Assembly: GCA_034698045.1 (NCBI GenBank)
Contig: JAQGAU010001006.1
Location: 1 to 22,092, forward strand
From: Paramacrobiotus richtersi
Lineage: Eukaryota > Tardigrada > Eutardigrada > Parachela > Macrobiotidae
Direction: 5' to 3'
Length of the DNA: 22,092 nt
Shown here: positions 9,284-20,933 of the stretch, in pieces
How positions within the stretch are numbered: position 1 is the first letter of the stretch
Layout of the letters: each line of letters begins with the position of its first letter
Translations under genes and position numbers: made by a program
The notes under the pieces: model-generated
Told to the model about the DNA's origin: nothing
The model's database searches: none
Seen by the model: only the letters and a program-made list of their open reading frames with translations

Positions 9284-11832
9284 TCAACTCGCCGGTACAG
9301 CTTCCTTATGCATGCTGTTCACATGGCATCTTAGCTTCTGCCGTGTGTGAAAACCTTTCCCACACCGTTCACAAGAAAATTCATGCTCAACCGAATGGGT
9401 CCGCATATGCCGATTCAGCCTGATTTGAGTACGGAAACTCTTGTTACACACCTCACATGTCCGGACGTTTTTCAAAACATGAATGTCACCACAATGGGCA
9501 CTGAGACGACTGTATCTTGCAAAAATCGATGGACAGTGCGGACAATGAAAACCGTCTTCTTCTTGGTGTATCAGGACATGCTGGGACAAGGTACGCCAGG
9601 ATTCCTCGATTTTGGCACATATGGCGCACTGTGGTGTTTTGTGTACCTAAAAGTCAAGAAAGAAACGTTAGTCTAAATGAAGACCACAGGTCCACTATCA
9701 CTGACAACCAAACCATCTCTTTTCAAGTAACATATAGATCACTAAGCTAAGAAGCAATTTTATAACCATACAAACGTTATGAAGCGGTAAAAAACGGTAA
9801 ATGTAGTAAGCAAGGTAAATAAAGTACGGAATTTGTAAAACCTTACCGAAGTATGATGCATTCTAAGGCTATGTAGAGTCGGCATATCCTCCCCACAAAC
9901 ATCGCATGTGAATATTTCGCGTTCATCCCCACAGTGATTAGGATGTGCACGTCGCACATGGGAATCCATCTTTCCGCGTTCAATGGTATTACAGGCGCAA
10001 AATTTACACTTCTCGGTAAGAGCCATCTGTGTTCCATGCTGGTTGATATGCTGGATCCACTCCGCAGCATCCTCAATGACAATATTACATTCCGGACACT
10101 CTTGTTCCACACCGTCTAATAGCCCAGAATGCTGCCGTCTGTGCATCACCAGCAACCGTTCCGATGAAAAAAACAAACGGCATTCGTCGCATTTAAACAC
10201 ATTCACTGCTGTGACGCTGGTTGAAGTTTCGTCAGATCCGCCCGGATCGAGAATTGTATTAATAGTATTCTCAAGGGGATGAGTATTCTGGATATGCTGG
10301 TCCATCCACTTGGTGGAAATGAACAAACTGCAGTACCGGCATTGTTCCCTCGGTTCATACCTGGACCCATGTAAATTCACATGCACAGCCAGCCACTCAA
10401 ATTTATCAACGAATAATCCACATTCTGGACACTTTTCCACATTCATCTCCTGTCCATCGTGCCACAGATTGTGGATAACGATGCTTTCTTCCGACGGGAA
10501 GTGGATTAAGCATTTCGTGCAGGGAAATTTGATCACTAAGGCGGGATTCTTTTTCAATGCTCTGCAACGTTTTTTCCCCAGATTCTTCTTTTGTCTTGCG
10601 CTTAGGGCTGAATTTGCATCCGGATGGTCCAGGTTAACGTCAGGGCTGATTAGCGCTGGCAAAGCTTCCACATTCAAGTTTTCCACGGGATGTGGTTCTT
10701 CGTCTTCTTCCATAGGGAGACACGGCCCAGGATCAACAAAACTGCGATATATTTCATCACGATTTGAGTCCGAATCATCGGGTTCACCCTCCTCAGCGGT
10801 GCGAAACTCGGTTTGACTGTGCTTGCGCTTGTTACGTCGGACTAACGGATGGGCTGCTTCGTCAGACTGGTGTACAACGAGATCCGGCTGCACTTCCATA
10901 AGATCAACAATTCCAACAGGAAAAACTTCCGGTTCACAATCCGCAGGTAAACCGACAAGCTCGGCAGGTTCTGGAAACTGTTGGATAGGTTCCGGACATT
11001 CTTTCAACATTTCCGCATAACTTCGTGAGTATCCCACTTTAAGCTCATCGCCGGTCTGGATTTCTTTGGTGACGACGAAATACACTTCACCATCGTGCAG
11101 ACACGCCATCAGATTTTGCTCCTGCTTATTCTTTGCGAATCGAACATAGCGCAGCCAGTTGCAACAATTGTCAGAGTCCAGATGGAAGCGTTTTATTCCA
11201 GATCCATCTTCAGCTCGACATCCAAATGGGCTATACGCCGTGCTGCTGCACAACGCACCGACCATTGGTCCAAACAACGTTTGACGATAAATCGGATTTC
11301 TTGTGAAAATTCCTTTCTCTACAAAAAAAATTTAAATTTTGCGCTGTAAGTTAATCTCGTCAGTATTCGTTTTCATAGCCGTTTAATACAAATACAGAAA
11401 GACATAATCATCCAATATGTATGGTTAAAGCAAAGAAAGAAAGATTTAAATTCTTACTTACCATGAGAATTTTCGCAGATATCGATCATCAAACAGTCTG
11501 GCAAACTGGCGTAGGCCAACGGTACAACCGGAGTATTTTCGATATGCGACAAATGGTTCCAGCAAGGTTCGTCAGAAGACTCTCCGCAGTCGTCGCAGTC
11601 TACAAACAAACACGTTGCCCAATCGACCCCGCCAAACAAGAGAATGATGCAACAGGTCTTGCAAACCAGCAAAATGCGAAATGATAGTTGAAGAGTACGT
11701 ACAAATGGCATCACAAATATTTTGGTCCCTATGGCGCCTCAGAATCCCCACACCACAGAAATCTTCGTTTTGGAAGTTGTACGAAGTCAATGGCTGCATA
11801 GCAATGGTTCCAGAACTCGAAGATTCCATCAT
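9284..11832 (-). CDS. G3: zinc-knuckle/PR-SET/11-finger C2H2 protein without a THAP domain
   Basis: Paralogue of G2 and G4, 700 residues. My exons: 11832-11703, 11599-11462, 11318-9847, 9646-9284. I see no THAP or AT-hook exon upstream. The first coding exon begins MMESSSSGTIAMQPLTS, and no acceptor in the phase 1 register used by the other copies is evident, so the gene appears to start here. Knuckle CDDCGESSDEPCWNH lies near residues 44-60, and PR/SET about 90-195 (FGPMVGALCSS, CCNWLRYVRF, EQNLMAC, ELKVGYSRSY). The linker is acidic with basic patches (RRNKRKHSQ, KKRCRALKKN). Fingers 1-6 form two similar triplets, finger 7 spans the last intron, and fingers 8-11 fill the 363-nt last exon ending HKEAVPAS. 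The first 74 PR-domain residues equal those of G4. A missed distant 5' exon remains possible. Confidence 0.85.
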
Positions 11833-12706
11833 GCAAGACCTATCAGCAGTCCACAAACGTTGCCTTTGCCGGAGTGATTTCGGATTTGACTTCCACTCAG
11901 CAAAAATAAGCCAGGATTAATGCACTTGATTTATCTGTGTCTGTGAGAAAGCTTTTCATATGTTTTACGCAACACTCAACAAACCAACAATGAAAAAAGT
12001 GGCAAAAAAATTAATGACAACCACGAGGACATAAAAGAACAATTACACTACAAAAATTTATAGAAATTACATTGGCACAAATGACAAAGATCGAAAACTG
12101 AAAACATTAACGAAAACTGAAAACATAAACGAAGATCGTTCTGCTGTATACGTGCAGCCGCCATGGTTCGGTTGCCAGTTGTGCCACCAAAACAACTGAA
12201 CGCCGCCTTGATTGGCCCCAAATGAATGAATGGAAAACGAGGCAACCGAAAATCCGCAGCGGAAGTGGAAAATTCGGATCGTGTCTGCTGTGCGAACGCG
12301 GAATTATTCTTGTTAAAAACCGATAGACTTGTTTATGTTACCTAAAACAGGACATACATCGGGTTCTGTACCAGCAAAACGGCAGTATAATTATGTAATT
12401 TATGTTCAGTATGTTGTTGTTTACTCCGCTTTCTCAAGAAGTCCAGTACTTCTATAGGCACGTTTCAAACCGAAATCTTTTATTTATTAAGATCCGTCGA
12501 GAACGTAACAGGAATACAAAAACCGACTGCATCTAACAGAAAAACGGCAGCGTTTTGCGACCTTTCAACAGTGAAAGTCATCTTACAACAAAAGAACGAA
12601 AACCAACAACATGATGCAGTTAGAATCTGTTAGACAGCAATACACAATCAAATGAAGCGACTGAAAAAACTGCAGAAATTCCATTTCACCGTTCTGGGTC
12701 AGACAT
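11833..12706. other. Intergenic: G3 upstream region and G4 3' flank
   Basis: An 874 bp gap. I searched it for a G3 THAP exon (paired cysteines, CEDHF-like and AVPS motifs on the minus strand) and found none. The part near 12250-12700 resembles the 3' flanks of G2 and G3. A 65-codon minus-strand frame at 12245-12048 shows no recognisable domain. Confidence 0.5.
12479..12488 (-). promoter_or_regulatory. Likely poly(A) signal of G4 (two overlapping AATAAA)
   Basis: Two overlapping AATAAA hexamers on the minus strand, about 220 bp past the G4 stop, match the position of the G2 signal. Confidence 0.5.
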
Positions 12707-15700
12707 TCACCTCGCCGGTACAGCATCTTTATGCATACACTTCAGATGGGCTTGCAGGTTAGACTTTGTGTGAAAACCTTTCCCACACCATTCGCAAACA
12801 TATTCAAAGGTGGCCGAATGAATCTTCATATGGTGATTCAGCTTACCCTGATTACGCATACTCTTGTTGCATACTGGACATGGCCGTGCGTTTTTCAGCA
12901 GATGAACGTCATTAATGTGTGTATTCAGAGGGGGGTATGTTACAAAGATCCTTGTACAGTGCGGGCAATGGAAACCATCTGCTTGTTGATGCGTCAAGAC
13001 ATGCTGGGACAGGGTATGCGGGGATTCTTCAATCTTGGCACATATCGCACACTGTGGTGCTTGATGTTTCTAAAATCAAAGAAAGACACGGTAATAACTG
13101 CAGCTCAAAGGAAAACTGCGTGACAGTTTACTTGGGTAGTGTGTTAATAAGTAGCGGACATTTAAAACACGAAACTTACAAAAGAATACAAAATTTTCAC
13201 AGAAGTCAGCAGAAATAGCGTAAATCGAGAAGCAACTAAGGCGCAGAATTTCTCAACGCTTACCGCTGCATGATGATTTCGAAGGCTCTGCTGTGACGGT
13301 TTCTCCACTCCACAAATGTTGCAAGGGAATGTTTCGCGTCCATAATGATCAGGATGTACATACAGGACGTGAAAATCCATCTTTCCGCGTTCAACAGAAC
13401 ACGGGCAATATCTACACTTATCCTTTGGGAAATTCTTCGTTCCATGCCCATTGATATGCTGGATCCACTGCACCGCATCGTCAATGATAATATTACATTC
13501 TGGACATTTTAGTTCCAAGCCCACCACGAGTCCGGAATGTTGGCGACTGTGCAGGGTGAATAATCCTTCCGTTGGGAAATACAACTGACAGTCGTCGCAT
13601 TTAAACACATTGACTTCTTTAGCAGTGACGGAAGTTTCGTCAGGTCCGCTTGGACCGAGAATAGCATTGATAGCAGTTTCAAGGGGATGAGAAGTCTGCA
13701 TATGCCCGTCCATCCTGCAGGTTGCAATGTAAAGGTCACAGTATCGGCATCTTTCCTGGGGTTCATACTTGGTCGCATGTAACTTCACATGCATGCCGAG
13801 CAAATTAAACTCATCAAAAGATAATCCACATTCTGGACAGTCCGTCTCGTCCATCTCTTTACTATCGTGCCACAGACTGTGGATAATGAGGCAGTCTTCT
13901 GACGGGAATTGGAAGAAACATTCCGTGCATGGAAATTTGATTACCACAGCGGGACCCTTTCTGGTTGTTTTACTATGCTTCTTCTCCAGGTCAGGGAGGA
14001 GATCAGGATTAATCAGCGTTGACAAAGTTTCCACATTGAAGTCATCTAATGGAGGAGAGTCTTGGTCTTCATCCGTCGGGAGGCACGGTTTTAAACTTAT
14101 AAATTTGCGACAAATTTCCTTGGGATTTGATTCGGAATCGTCCGCTTCGTCCTCTTCCGTGTCGTAAAACTTGATTCTCTTGCGTTTGCGCTTACTTCGC
14201 CGGACCAACGGGTTCACTTCTTCGTCAGACTGGTGTTCAACAGGATCTGGCTGCACTTCCACCGGTTCAGCAATTTCAACAGGAACAACTTCCGGCTCCC
14301 AATCCGCGGGTAAACCGACAGGCTCGACCGGTTCTGGAGACTGTTGGATAGGTTCCGGGCATTCTTTCAACATTTCCGCATAACTTCGTGAGTATCCCAC
14401 TTTAAGCTCCTCATCGGCCTGGATTTCTTTGGTGACGACGAAATACACTTCACCATCGTGCAGGCATGCCATTAGATTTTGCTCCTGCTTATTCTTCGCA
14501 AATCGAACATAGCGCAGCCAGTTGCAACAATTGTCCGAGTCCAGATGGAAGCGTTTTATTCCAGATCCATCTTCAGCTCTGCATCCAAATGGGCTATACG
14601 CAGTGCTGCTGCACAGCGCACCGACCATTGGTCCAAACAACGTTTGAGGATAAATCGAATTTCTTGAGAAAACTCCTTTTTCTACAATAAAAATTACAAA
14701 TCAAAGTAAATTCACTAAATTGACCTAGAGATTAATCATTCTTCATTTATTATATCGTATAATAATTCATTTGCGAAACCCTTTAACAAACATTTAATAC
14801 GCACACAAAGACTGAAATAAAAAAGTTAATATGTAAAGAATGCGCATGCTCAAATCACACACGTCAGCGACTCTAGTTTAATAACAGTTCGCAAAATCCC
14901 TATTTACCACGAGAATTTTTGCAGATATCGATCATCAAGCAGTCTGGCAAGCTTGCCAGCGCCAATGGTATCACCGGAGTATTTTCGATATGCGACACAT
15001 GGATCCAACAAGGTTCCTCGGAAATTTCTCCGCAGTCGTCACAATCTAGAAAAACAAACAAAGTCTTCGCGTCACCGATATTAAAGGCCCAATTTTTCCC
15101 GGTTTTTTATTTTCCGCAACAGCAAGAGAACGAAGCAACCGCCATAAAGAAACCAGCAACATACGAAATAGCCACATACACTTACAAATGGAGTCGCAAA
15201 TATTTTGGTCCCTGCGGCGCTTCGGAATCCGAGAACCAGAACAACCTTTTTTCTGTAGGTTGTGTGAAGTCGATGGCTGCAGCATCTTACTGGCAGAATC
15301 TAGAAAATCGAACCACATATGTATTCGGAGTTAGTTCTTCTGAGAACGAGAATACTGGCTGTAATAACTTATGGAACATCCAATCTCACCACTTTAGCAA
15401 TTAGGTAAATTCCTATCAAAGTGGTCTTATCATAAATTCATGCTGTATCCACTTTTGCTGTTGTTACCTGCACCGGTATCCCGTATTTTACGTTGAGGCA
15501 GTTTTCGTTTGCCATATCCGCTTCTCTTTCGCTGCGGTGCGGAGATCCCATGTGGATTCTGTTCCGAATTCCCTTGCTGCGAGTGTTCGGTTGATCCAGC
15601 AGTCGCGCACGAGGAATCTGCCAATTCATCAAAGACGAGCTTGGACCGTGATTATCTGATCATACAGTTCGAGAAACCGACGAAAACGGAACCTGGAAGA

Positions 15701-16028
15701 GTATTTCGCTACCTTGAGGAGCTGAAGATTCAGCCTGGCTCGGGCGTCCAGGAAAAACAGACGGCACTGCTTCCTGTCGCAATTCCGGCGGATACACTTT
15801 AGTCTGGAAAGGAGTTCCAGGGCTGTAGACTGGGACAATATCGGACGGTCGGAAGTGATCTTCACAGCACCAGATTATCTTTGGATAGATCCCGTCGGCT
15901 CGTGCAATTGCTGCTTCCCAGGCTGCACGTAACGGGGAATCGTCCGAACAACAAAACATGTACTTTCGAGGCCCGTTATCAGTACCATATCCGTAGCTGC
16001 ATTCAGGAACCCAACATCTTTGGGGCAT
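12707..16028 (-). CDS. G4: THAP/basic/zinc-knuckle/PR-SET/11-finger C2H2 protein, PRDM9-like
   Basis: Fullest copy, 832 residues. My exons: 16028-15713, 15617-15468, 15299-15186, 15045-14908, 14681-13264, 13069-12707. Domains: THAP-like (1-105: MPQRCWVPEC, RAAWEAA, WCCEDHF, EAVPSVF); a basic exon unique to this copy (106-155: QRKRSGYGKRKLPQRK, possibly a decayed AT-hook, no RGRP core); a short exon ending NICDSI; knuckle (194-239: CDDCGEISEEPCWIH); PR/SET (about 240-345); an acidic linker with RRSKRKRKR, a likely nuclear signal; fingers 1-7, with finger 7 completed across the last intron; and fingers 8-11. An in-frame stop just upstream of the ATG at 16028 supports this start. All four introns before the PR/SET exon are phase 1. 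Expected role: sequence-directed chromatin modification or repression, inferred from family. Confidence 0.88.
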
Positions 16029-16213
16029 CGTGAACGGACACTTTTGTACACCTTATGATTTATCAGTGAATAAGAGACTTTTGTTTGTCTTTTGAAGATA
16101 GTAATTAAGCTTGTCACTTGTAAGGTTCTGAACGAAAATGATACAAAATCAAAATGAATTAATCCACTTGGTAGTCCGCTACGCAAACGAAAGAGTTACG
16201 AATAATAACTTAC

Positions 16214-16419
16214 GATACGTACAATAATGCAAAGGCACGTGCGCCATACGCATCATTTTGTACGAATAAATTACTGGACAGTGGACAGAATTTAATCCGC
16301 AACCGGAAGTTGAAACGATACGGAAAAGATCCAGCGTTTGCGCCGGAGTAAATATTTCATGGCCGAGAATCCAGTTATTACAGTTACCCAGCTTTAAACA
16401 GTTTTCATACGGGTGTTCA
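16214..16419 (-). other. Possible orphan exon, about 68 codons, cysteine-containing
   Basis: On the minus strand an open segment lies between an acceptor (TTGATTGCAG) and a strong donor (ATC/GTAAGT). It encodes a sequence with five cysteines, including ENCLKLGNCNNW and GCGLNSVHCP, that I cannot assign to a family. The exit phase is 1, matching the N-terminal joins of the array, but the G4 THAP exon has a stop and no good acceptor before its ATG. It may be an alternative exon, a relic or chance. Confidence 0.25.
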
Positions 16420-16615
16420 CTGCAATCAATTCGGTCAAAAAACAAGATTTCAGTTGTCCCCAAATATGTAAAGCGTTATCCAAGAATCCACCACTGAGTG
16501 ACAATTCATAACTTGTTAAATCCTCAACTTTCAGCTTTGTCAGTATAATTTTATCCACTGATTTTGTTTTTGTTAAACACTTAGAATGTACGATACCACA
16601 GCTTAAAGGCGCGGT

Positions 16616-16621
16616 TTTAAT
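16616..16621 (-). promoter_or_regulatory. Possible poly(A) signal of G5 (ATTAAA)
   Basis: ATTAAA on the minus strand about 200 bp past the G5 stop. It is the commonest variant signal, and I saw no AATAAA in this flank. Confidence 0.3.
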
Positions 16622-16818
16622 GAATTTGAGGCCAAAAAAAACCAGTCATCCTCTAAGAATAAGTGTTTTAACTTCATTCTGCATATCCGCAGCATCGGAT
16701 TCAGTGGCCGATAAAGTGTAGAACAACATAACAAAAAAATAATCTATCACTCCCGTTGTAAAGCACCATTGTTTCATCATTGTTTTCGTCATCTCAATCG
16801 CACGTCCAGTGTGCTGGA

Positions 16819-19800
16819 TTATTTCGGATGATGGACACGCATATGTTTCCTGAGATAATCCTTTCGATGGCAACCCTTCCCACATAGTTCACAGGTGTAC
16901 GCAAACTGATCCGAATGGGACAGCAAATGCCGTTCATAGTTGCCTTTATCCCGAAAGCTTTTCCGGCACACCTCACATGTGCGAAAGCTGCTGATATCAT
17001 GGTTGCGGCGGTAATGTTGGGTCAGACGGGAATATGATGTGAAGACCATTGTGCAGTTGGGACAGTGGAATCCGTCTTCCTGCTTATGTTCCTGTGCGTG
17101 CTGTCCCAAGATCAGCCAGGATTCTTCCATTTTAGCGCACAATAAGCACTGCGGTCTTCGATGCTGCTAAAAGAAAAACGCGTGAGTCACGACGATTAAA
17201 ACTGTCAGCTTTACCGAAACTTGCAAACAGACTGATAGTTTATCGCGATTTTCTCAAATCATTCGTTGAAAAAAACGTTTTGAAAAGAGAACTGTATCGT
17301 AGACTTAGACTCCTATTCTGTTAGAATTAATGATGCTTATTGGCATACCCTTCGCTCTATCCAGCTAAGTTTTAATATGCAATGGCAATTTTTTAGATGT
17401 AACAAAAATTTATTTATTATATAATTCATTCATTTATTATTTCTTGTATTTATTTATAATTTATGTTTTGCATGTACTGTGTATTCCTTTGCCGAAAAAC
17501 TGAATAGAGATGCGCACAACGCATACGCCATAAAACACGTTGAGGGTATGTATTACTATCTCCAAAAAAAAGTTTAACGTTATCGTATTCGCTGCATCCT
17601 TCAGAAAGGAGTCATATGCGCAGTTCCTGTTTTTGACAACTAGCAAAATTTTTGACCTCTAAAAAACATGACAAATCAGACTGGATCAGCTATTCTATAC
17701 CGTTTAATAAAAATGAATTCACAGAAAATTTTCAATCAATGAAATTCTTGACTAAAATAATTAAGCAAATTAGTTAATCATTACTAAAATAAATCCAAGC
17801 CACCAAATTCAAAAGCACATGTATGGATGAACGGGATGCTTACCAAGAGGACATGCATAGAGAGTGCTCGTGGAGACCGCATTTTCTTCCCACAAACACC
17901 GCATGGAAACATTTTCTCACTAGTAGCTGCAGTACCCACCCTGCTACTTTCAGTAACAGGACTGCTATCAATAGGAGCTTCCTCCATGCCTTCTTCTCCA
18001 ATGTACTGAGCCAACTCAGCCGTGTCATCCAAACTTAACCCGAAATCCGGGAATTCCAAAGGATTTTCAATTTCATCAGGAATCACTGACAAATTCGCGT
18101 CTACTTTGGTCTGCGAGGTACTTGCGCCGTTGTTAGACTGAGAAACGTTTGTATCCTTATCAGAAGTGCTCCCAGATTGACAATCCCGTTTATGTGATTT
18201 CATCCTCTTACATGCCACCAGAGCGGCACAGATGGGACATTTATCATACTTGGTTCCATGGGAATTGACATGCCGCATCACCCGGTCAAAGTTTTTCGAT
18301 CGATCAACAAATCCACATTCCGGACATTTCGGTAGGTCACCCACATCGGCCAGATCACCATGTTGGAGATTATGCAAGTCCAGACACTTGGCCGATGGGA
18401 AATGGACAGAACACTGCGTACATGGGAATTTAACAAAAGATGTAGGATGTTTCGGATTCGGTTTAAGCACATTTCCCGATGAATGTGCAGGCGGTTGGGG
18501 AGGTTTCACCGTCTTCGGCTGGTCAGTTTTAACCGTCTTGAACGTGGTCTGTGCAGCGGTTATTAAGGCTAACAATTTCCCCATATGGACGGGTTCGGTT
18601 GCATTCACTTCCTGACCGTCATTTGCCGGGAGAGATGATCCGTACTTGGCGATCACGGAATCAAATGAACTCAAATTTCGAATCGAATCGAATTTCGGAC
18701 ACTTTTTCCCGTTTCCACTGGTATGTGATTCGCTTGCACCAGGGACCGGTTTTTTCTTCACTACGAATAACTGGGTTTGTTCATATTTGCGTCCACTTCC
18801 TCGAGGAAGCTCATCCATCCCATCCTCCGAATGCAAACGAACAGATTCACCAATTTCTGAAGGAAGCGTCTCCGATTGACAATCCAAAGGTGATTTCACT
18901 TCCTGAGAATACTGCTGTAGAATTTCCCGATAACTCGCTGAATATCCCACTTTCAGCTCCTCCCCGGCCTGGATTTCGTTGGTGACGACGAAATACACTT
19001 CATCATCGTGCATAAACGCTAGAAGATTTTGCTCCGGGTGATTTTGCTTGAGTCGAACATATCGCATCCAGTTGCAGGAGCTGTCTGAATCCAGATGGAA
19101 GCGTTTTATTCCGGATCCGTCTTTAGCTGTACATGCAAATGGACTGCACGCCGTGCTGTTGCAGAGCACGCCCATCATAGGTCCGAATACGGTTTGAGCG
19201 GGGAGATTTTTCTTAGTGAAAACTCCTTTTTCTATAATCGCAACAAAAAACGTTAACTTGAACTCGTAACGTTATCATTATACACCTGATTCTAACGATA
19301 GAAAATAAACACTTCCAGTCGATCATTTTTCACCTAATACCAAATCAAGTTTTCAGATGTTTAATTCTTGATTTCTTTTATTTAACAAATGCATCGCGGT
19401 TATTCGGGATGAATATTTATGCTCACCAGCAGAATCCGAACACAGATCAATGATCAAACAATCCGGAAGACTGGCTAAGGCAAACGGCACCACTGGAGTA
19501 TTTTTGATGCGTGACACATGCAGCCAGCACGGTCCAAAGGAAAACTCGCCGCAATCTTCGCAATCTGCAAACTGAAACCTGATTATTTAATTCGTAAAAC
19601 GTTCATGCACAAAAAAGTCAGCCGTTTAGCATAGTGCGACCGCCCTGGGAAACTCATAAACTGATATGCTGACGGTTAAATTTGGATCTGGCCATCTTAT
19701 ACTCAGAAGTAAGCACATTCCCTTGTTCAGTACTTCTACAATTTCTTTCTTCCGAAAAAACTATATTATTAATGAACACTGTGTTAAGTACAAATAATAC

Positions 19801-20007
19801 GCAATACGCCATTATGACTGCTCCGTCTACGCTGCGAATGCATGGTTACGCAGAATTCACCAAGTTATTAATTGATGATAAAACGGAAAAGTTGCGGAAC
19901 GTACAGATGTCGCAGTTTCCTTCCCGTCCGGAAATTTTTCGCTCCACATTCTGCTCGTAGTCCTGGGCATACTCCAGGCCTATTCGCTCACAGAACTTTT
20001 TATCCAT
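16819..20007 (-). CDS. G5: zinc-knuckle/PR-SET/C2H2 protein with degenerate middle fingers
   Basis: More diverged paralogue, about 658 residues. My exons: 20007-19905, 19564-19427, 19231-17844, 17166-16819. The first exon is uncertain: I begin at ATG 20007 (MDKKFCERIG), but the frame stays open upstream to an acceptor-like CAG near 20071, so more 5' exons may exist. No THAP domain was found. Knuckle CEDCGEFSFGPCWLH lies near residue 36, and PR/SET about 81-180 (FGPMMGVLCNS, CNWMRYVRL, EQNLLAF, ELKVGYSASY). Fingers 1-3 are present, though finger 3 ends H-x3-C. The second triplet is missing except for a ligand-less remnant. Fingers 7-11 remain, giving eight in all. A serine-rich low-complexity stretch replaces the lost fingers. 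The intron before the last exon is 677 bp, long for the array. Confidence 0.82.
17407..17464. repeat. AT-rich TATT-like low-complexity tract in a G5 intron
   Basis: Repeated TTTATTTATTA-type units in the last intron of G5. It is simple low-complexity sequence with no sign of function. Confidence 0.5.
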
Positions 20008-20933
20008 TTCCGAAACACCGTACGAGTTCAGGAAGGAAGAGGAACCCAGCTGGGTTTCTTCCGCCAGACACTGCCCCAAAAATCACGGGATAACTGCGAA
20101 AACACGTAGGGATAAAGTATCGCATGGGTAGTTTAAAAATCAGGATGAATTACTTGCTAGATAAATTCAGTCAGCGTTTAACAAGTCACAAGACTTTCAA
20201 GTTTCAAGGCACAGGTCTTCCAACAATTCATAATCAGATGGTGATATCTGCTGACCTGCTCACACAGACGTGTTAAAAGATCCCATATACAGTTAGGTCG
20301 AATTTTTTACCAAAAGATAGCATATCCGAACAATCACATACTCCTAAACGGGAAGAATCTCCAGAAATACCCTTAATTTCTACAGTTTTGACTTTCCTGG
20401 TCTTTCCAATAAGTTTGCATCGAGAAGTTTTCGTAATGCGTGTCACTCTCACGTAGATGCCCTACATGGCGATCAGCACCAGTACAGCCGTTGGTGCTGT
20501 TTTTCAGGCATATTAATCCTGAGCACTGAGCACAGCTGTGTCCGAAAGCCGACGGAATTTGGTGGATTTCTCTTGTTTATCAAAATACATTTCCTGAACT
20601 ACCGAAGCTTTGAATACCAGATGGTAGAATCTGATAGTAGTTAGTTTCATGGCTACCGCTTTACCAAACCACCGCACATTTTTAACATGATTGCCAAATT
20701 TAAACCATAGCAATATGCACGAATACAGATACATGTTAACTCCCACGCTTCATATTAATTTTCTCATTTTGGATTAACTACATTTACAGTTTCAAACAGA
20801 AACAAATTTATAAAGCCTTCTACATTCATCGTCGTGAAACAAAAATGGAACTCGGACAAGGACAAATTCCTCGACAAAAACATTCGTCGCAAAATACACA
20901 AACGAATTCTCAATGATTATAAACAAAAAAGCA
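20008..20933. other. Intergenic: G5 upstream region and G6 3' flank
   Basis: About 926 bp before the G5 start as called. The first 60 bp may be coding if an upstream G5 exon exists. I looked for THAP and AT-hook signatures on the minus strand and saw none. A 77-codon minus-strand frame at 20746-20513 has no recognisable domain. Confidence 0.45.

Larger units (their letters stand above)
16029..16818. other. Intergenic: G4 upstream region and G5 3' flank
   Basis: A 790 bp gap with an ATTAAA-type poly(A) signal for G5. It also holds a cysteine-containing open frame flanked by good splice signals (listed separately). I recognise no other gene. Confidence 0.5.

Noticed and set aside
12048-12245. 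65-codon minus-strand frame as a missing THAP exon of G3
   Set aside because: It lacks the paired cysteines, the CEDHF-type motif and the AVPS box, so it is not a THAP domain.
6292-13264. A PRDM9-style hotspot-specifying finger minisatellite
   Set aside because: The fingers are not near-identical 84-bp repeats and lack TGEKP linkers. They are irregularly spaced and individually distinct, so the resemblance to PRDM9 is in the knuckle and PR/SET domain and the mode of divergence, not in the array structure.
17407-17464. Terminal repeat or insertion of a mobile element in the long G5 intron
   Set aside because: Only simple AT-rich sequence is present; I see no inverted ends, target duplication or coding remnant.
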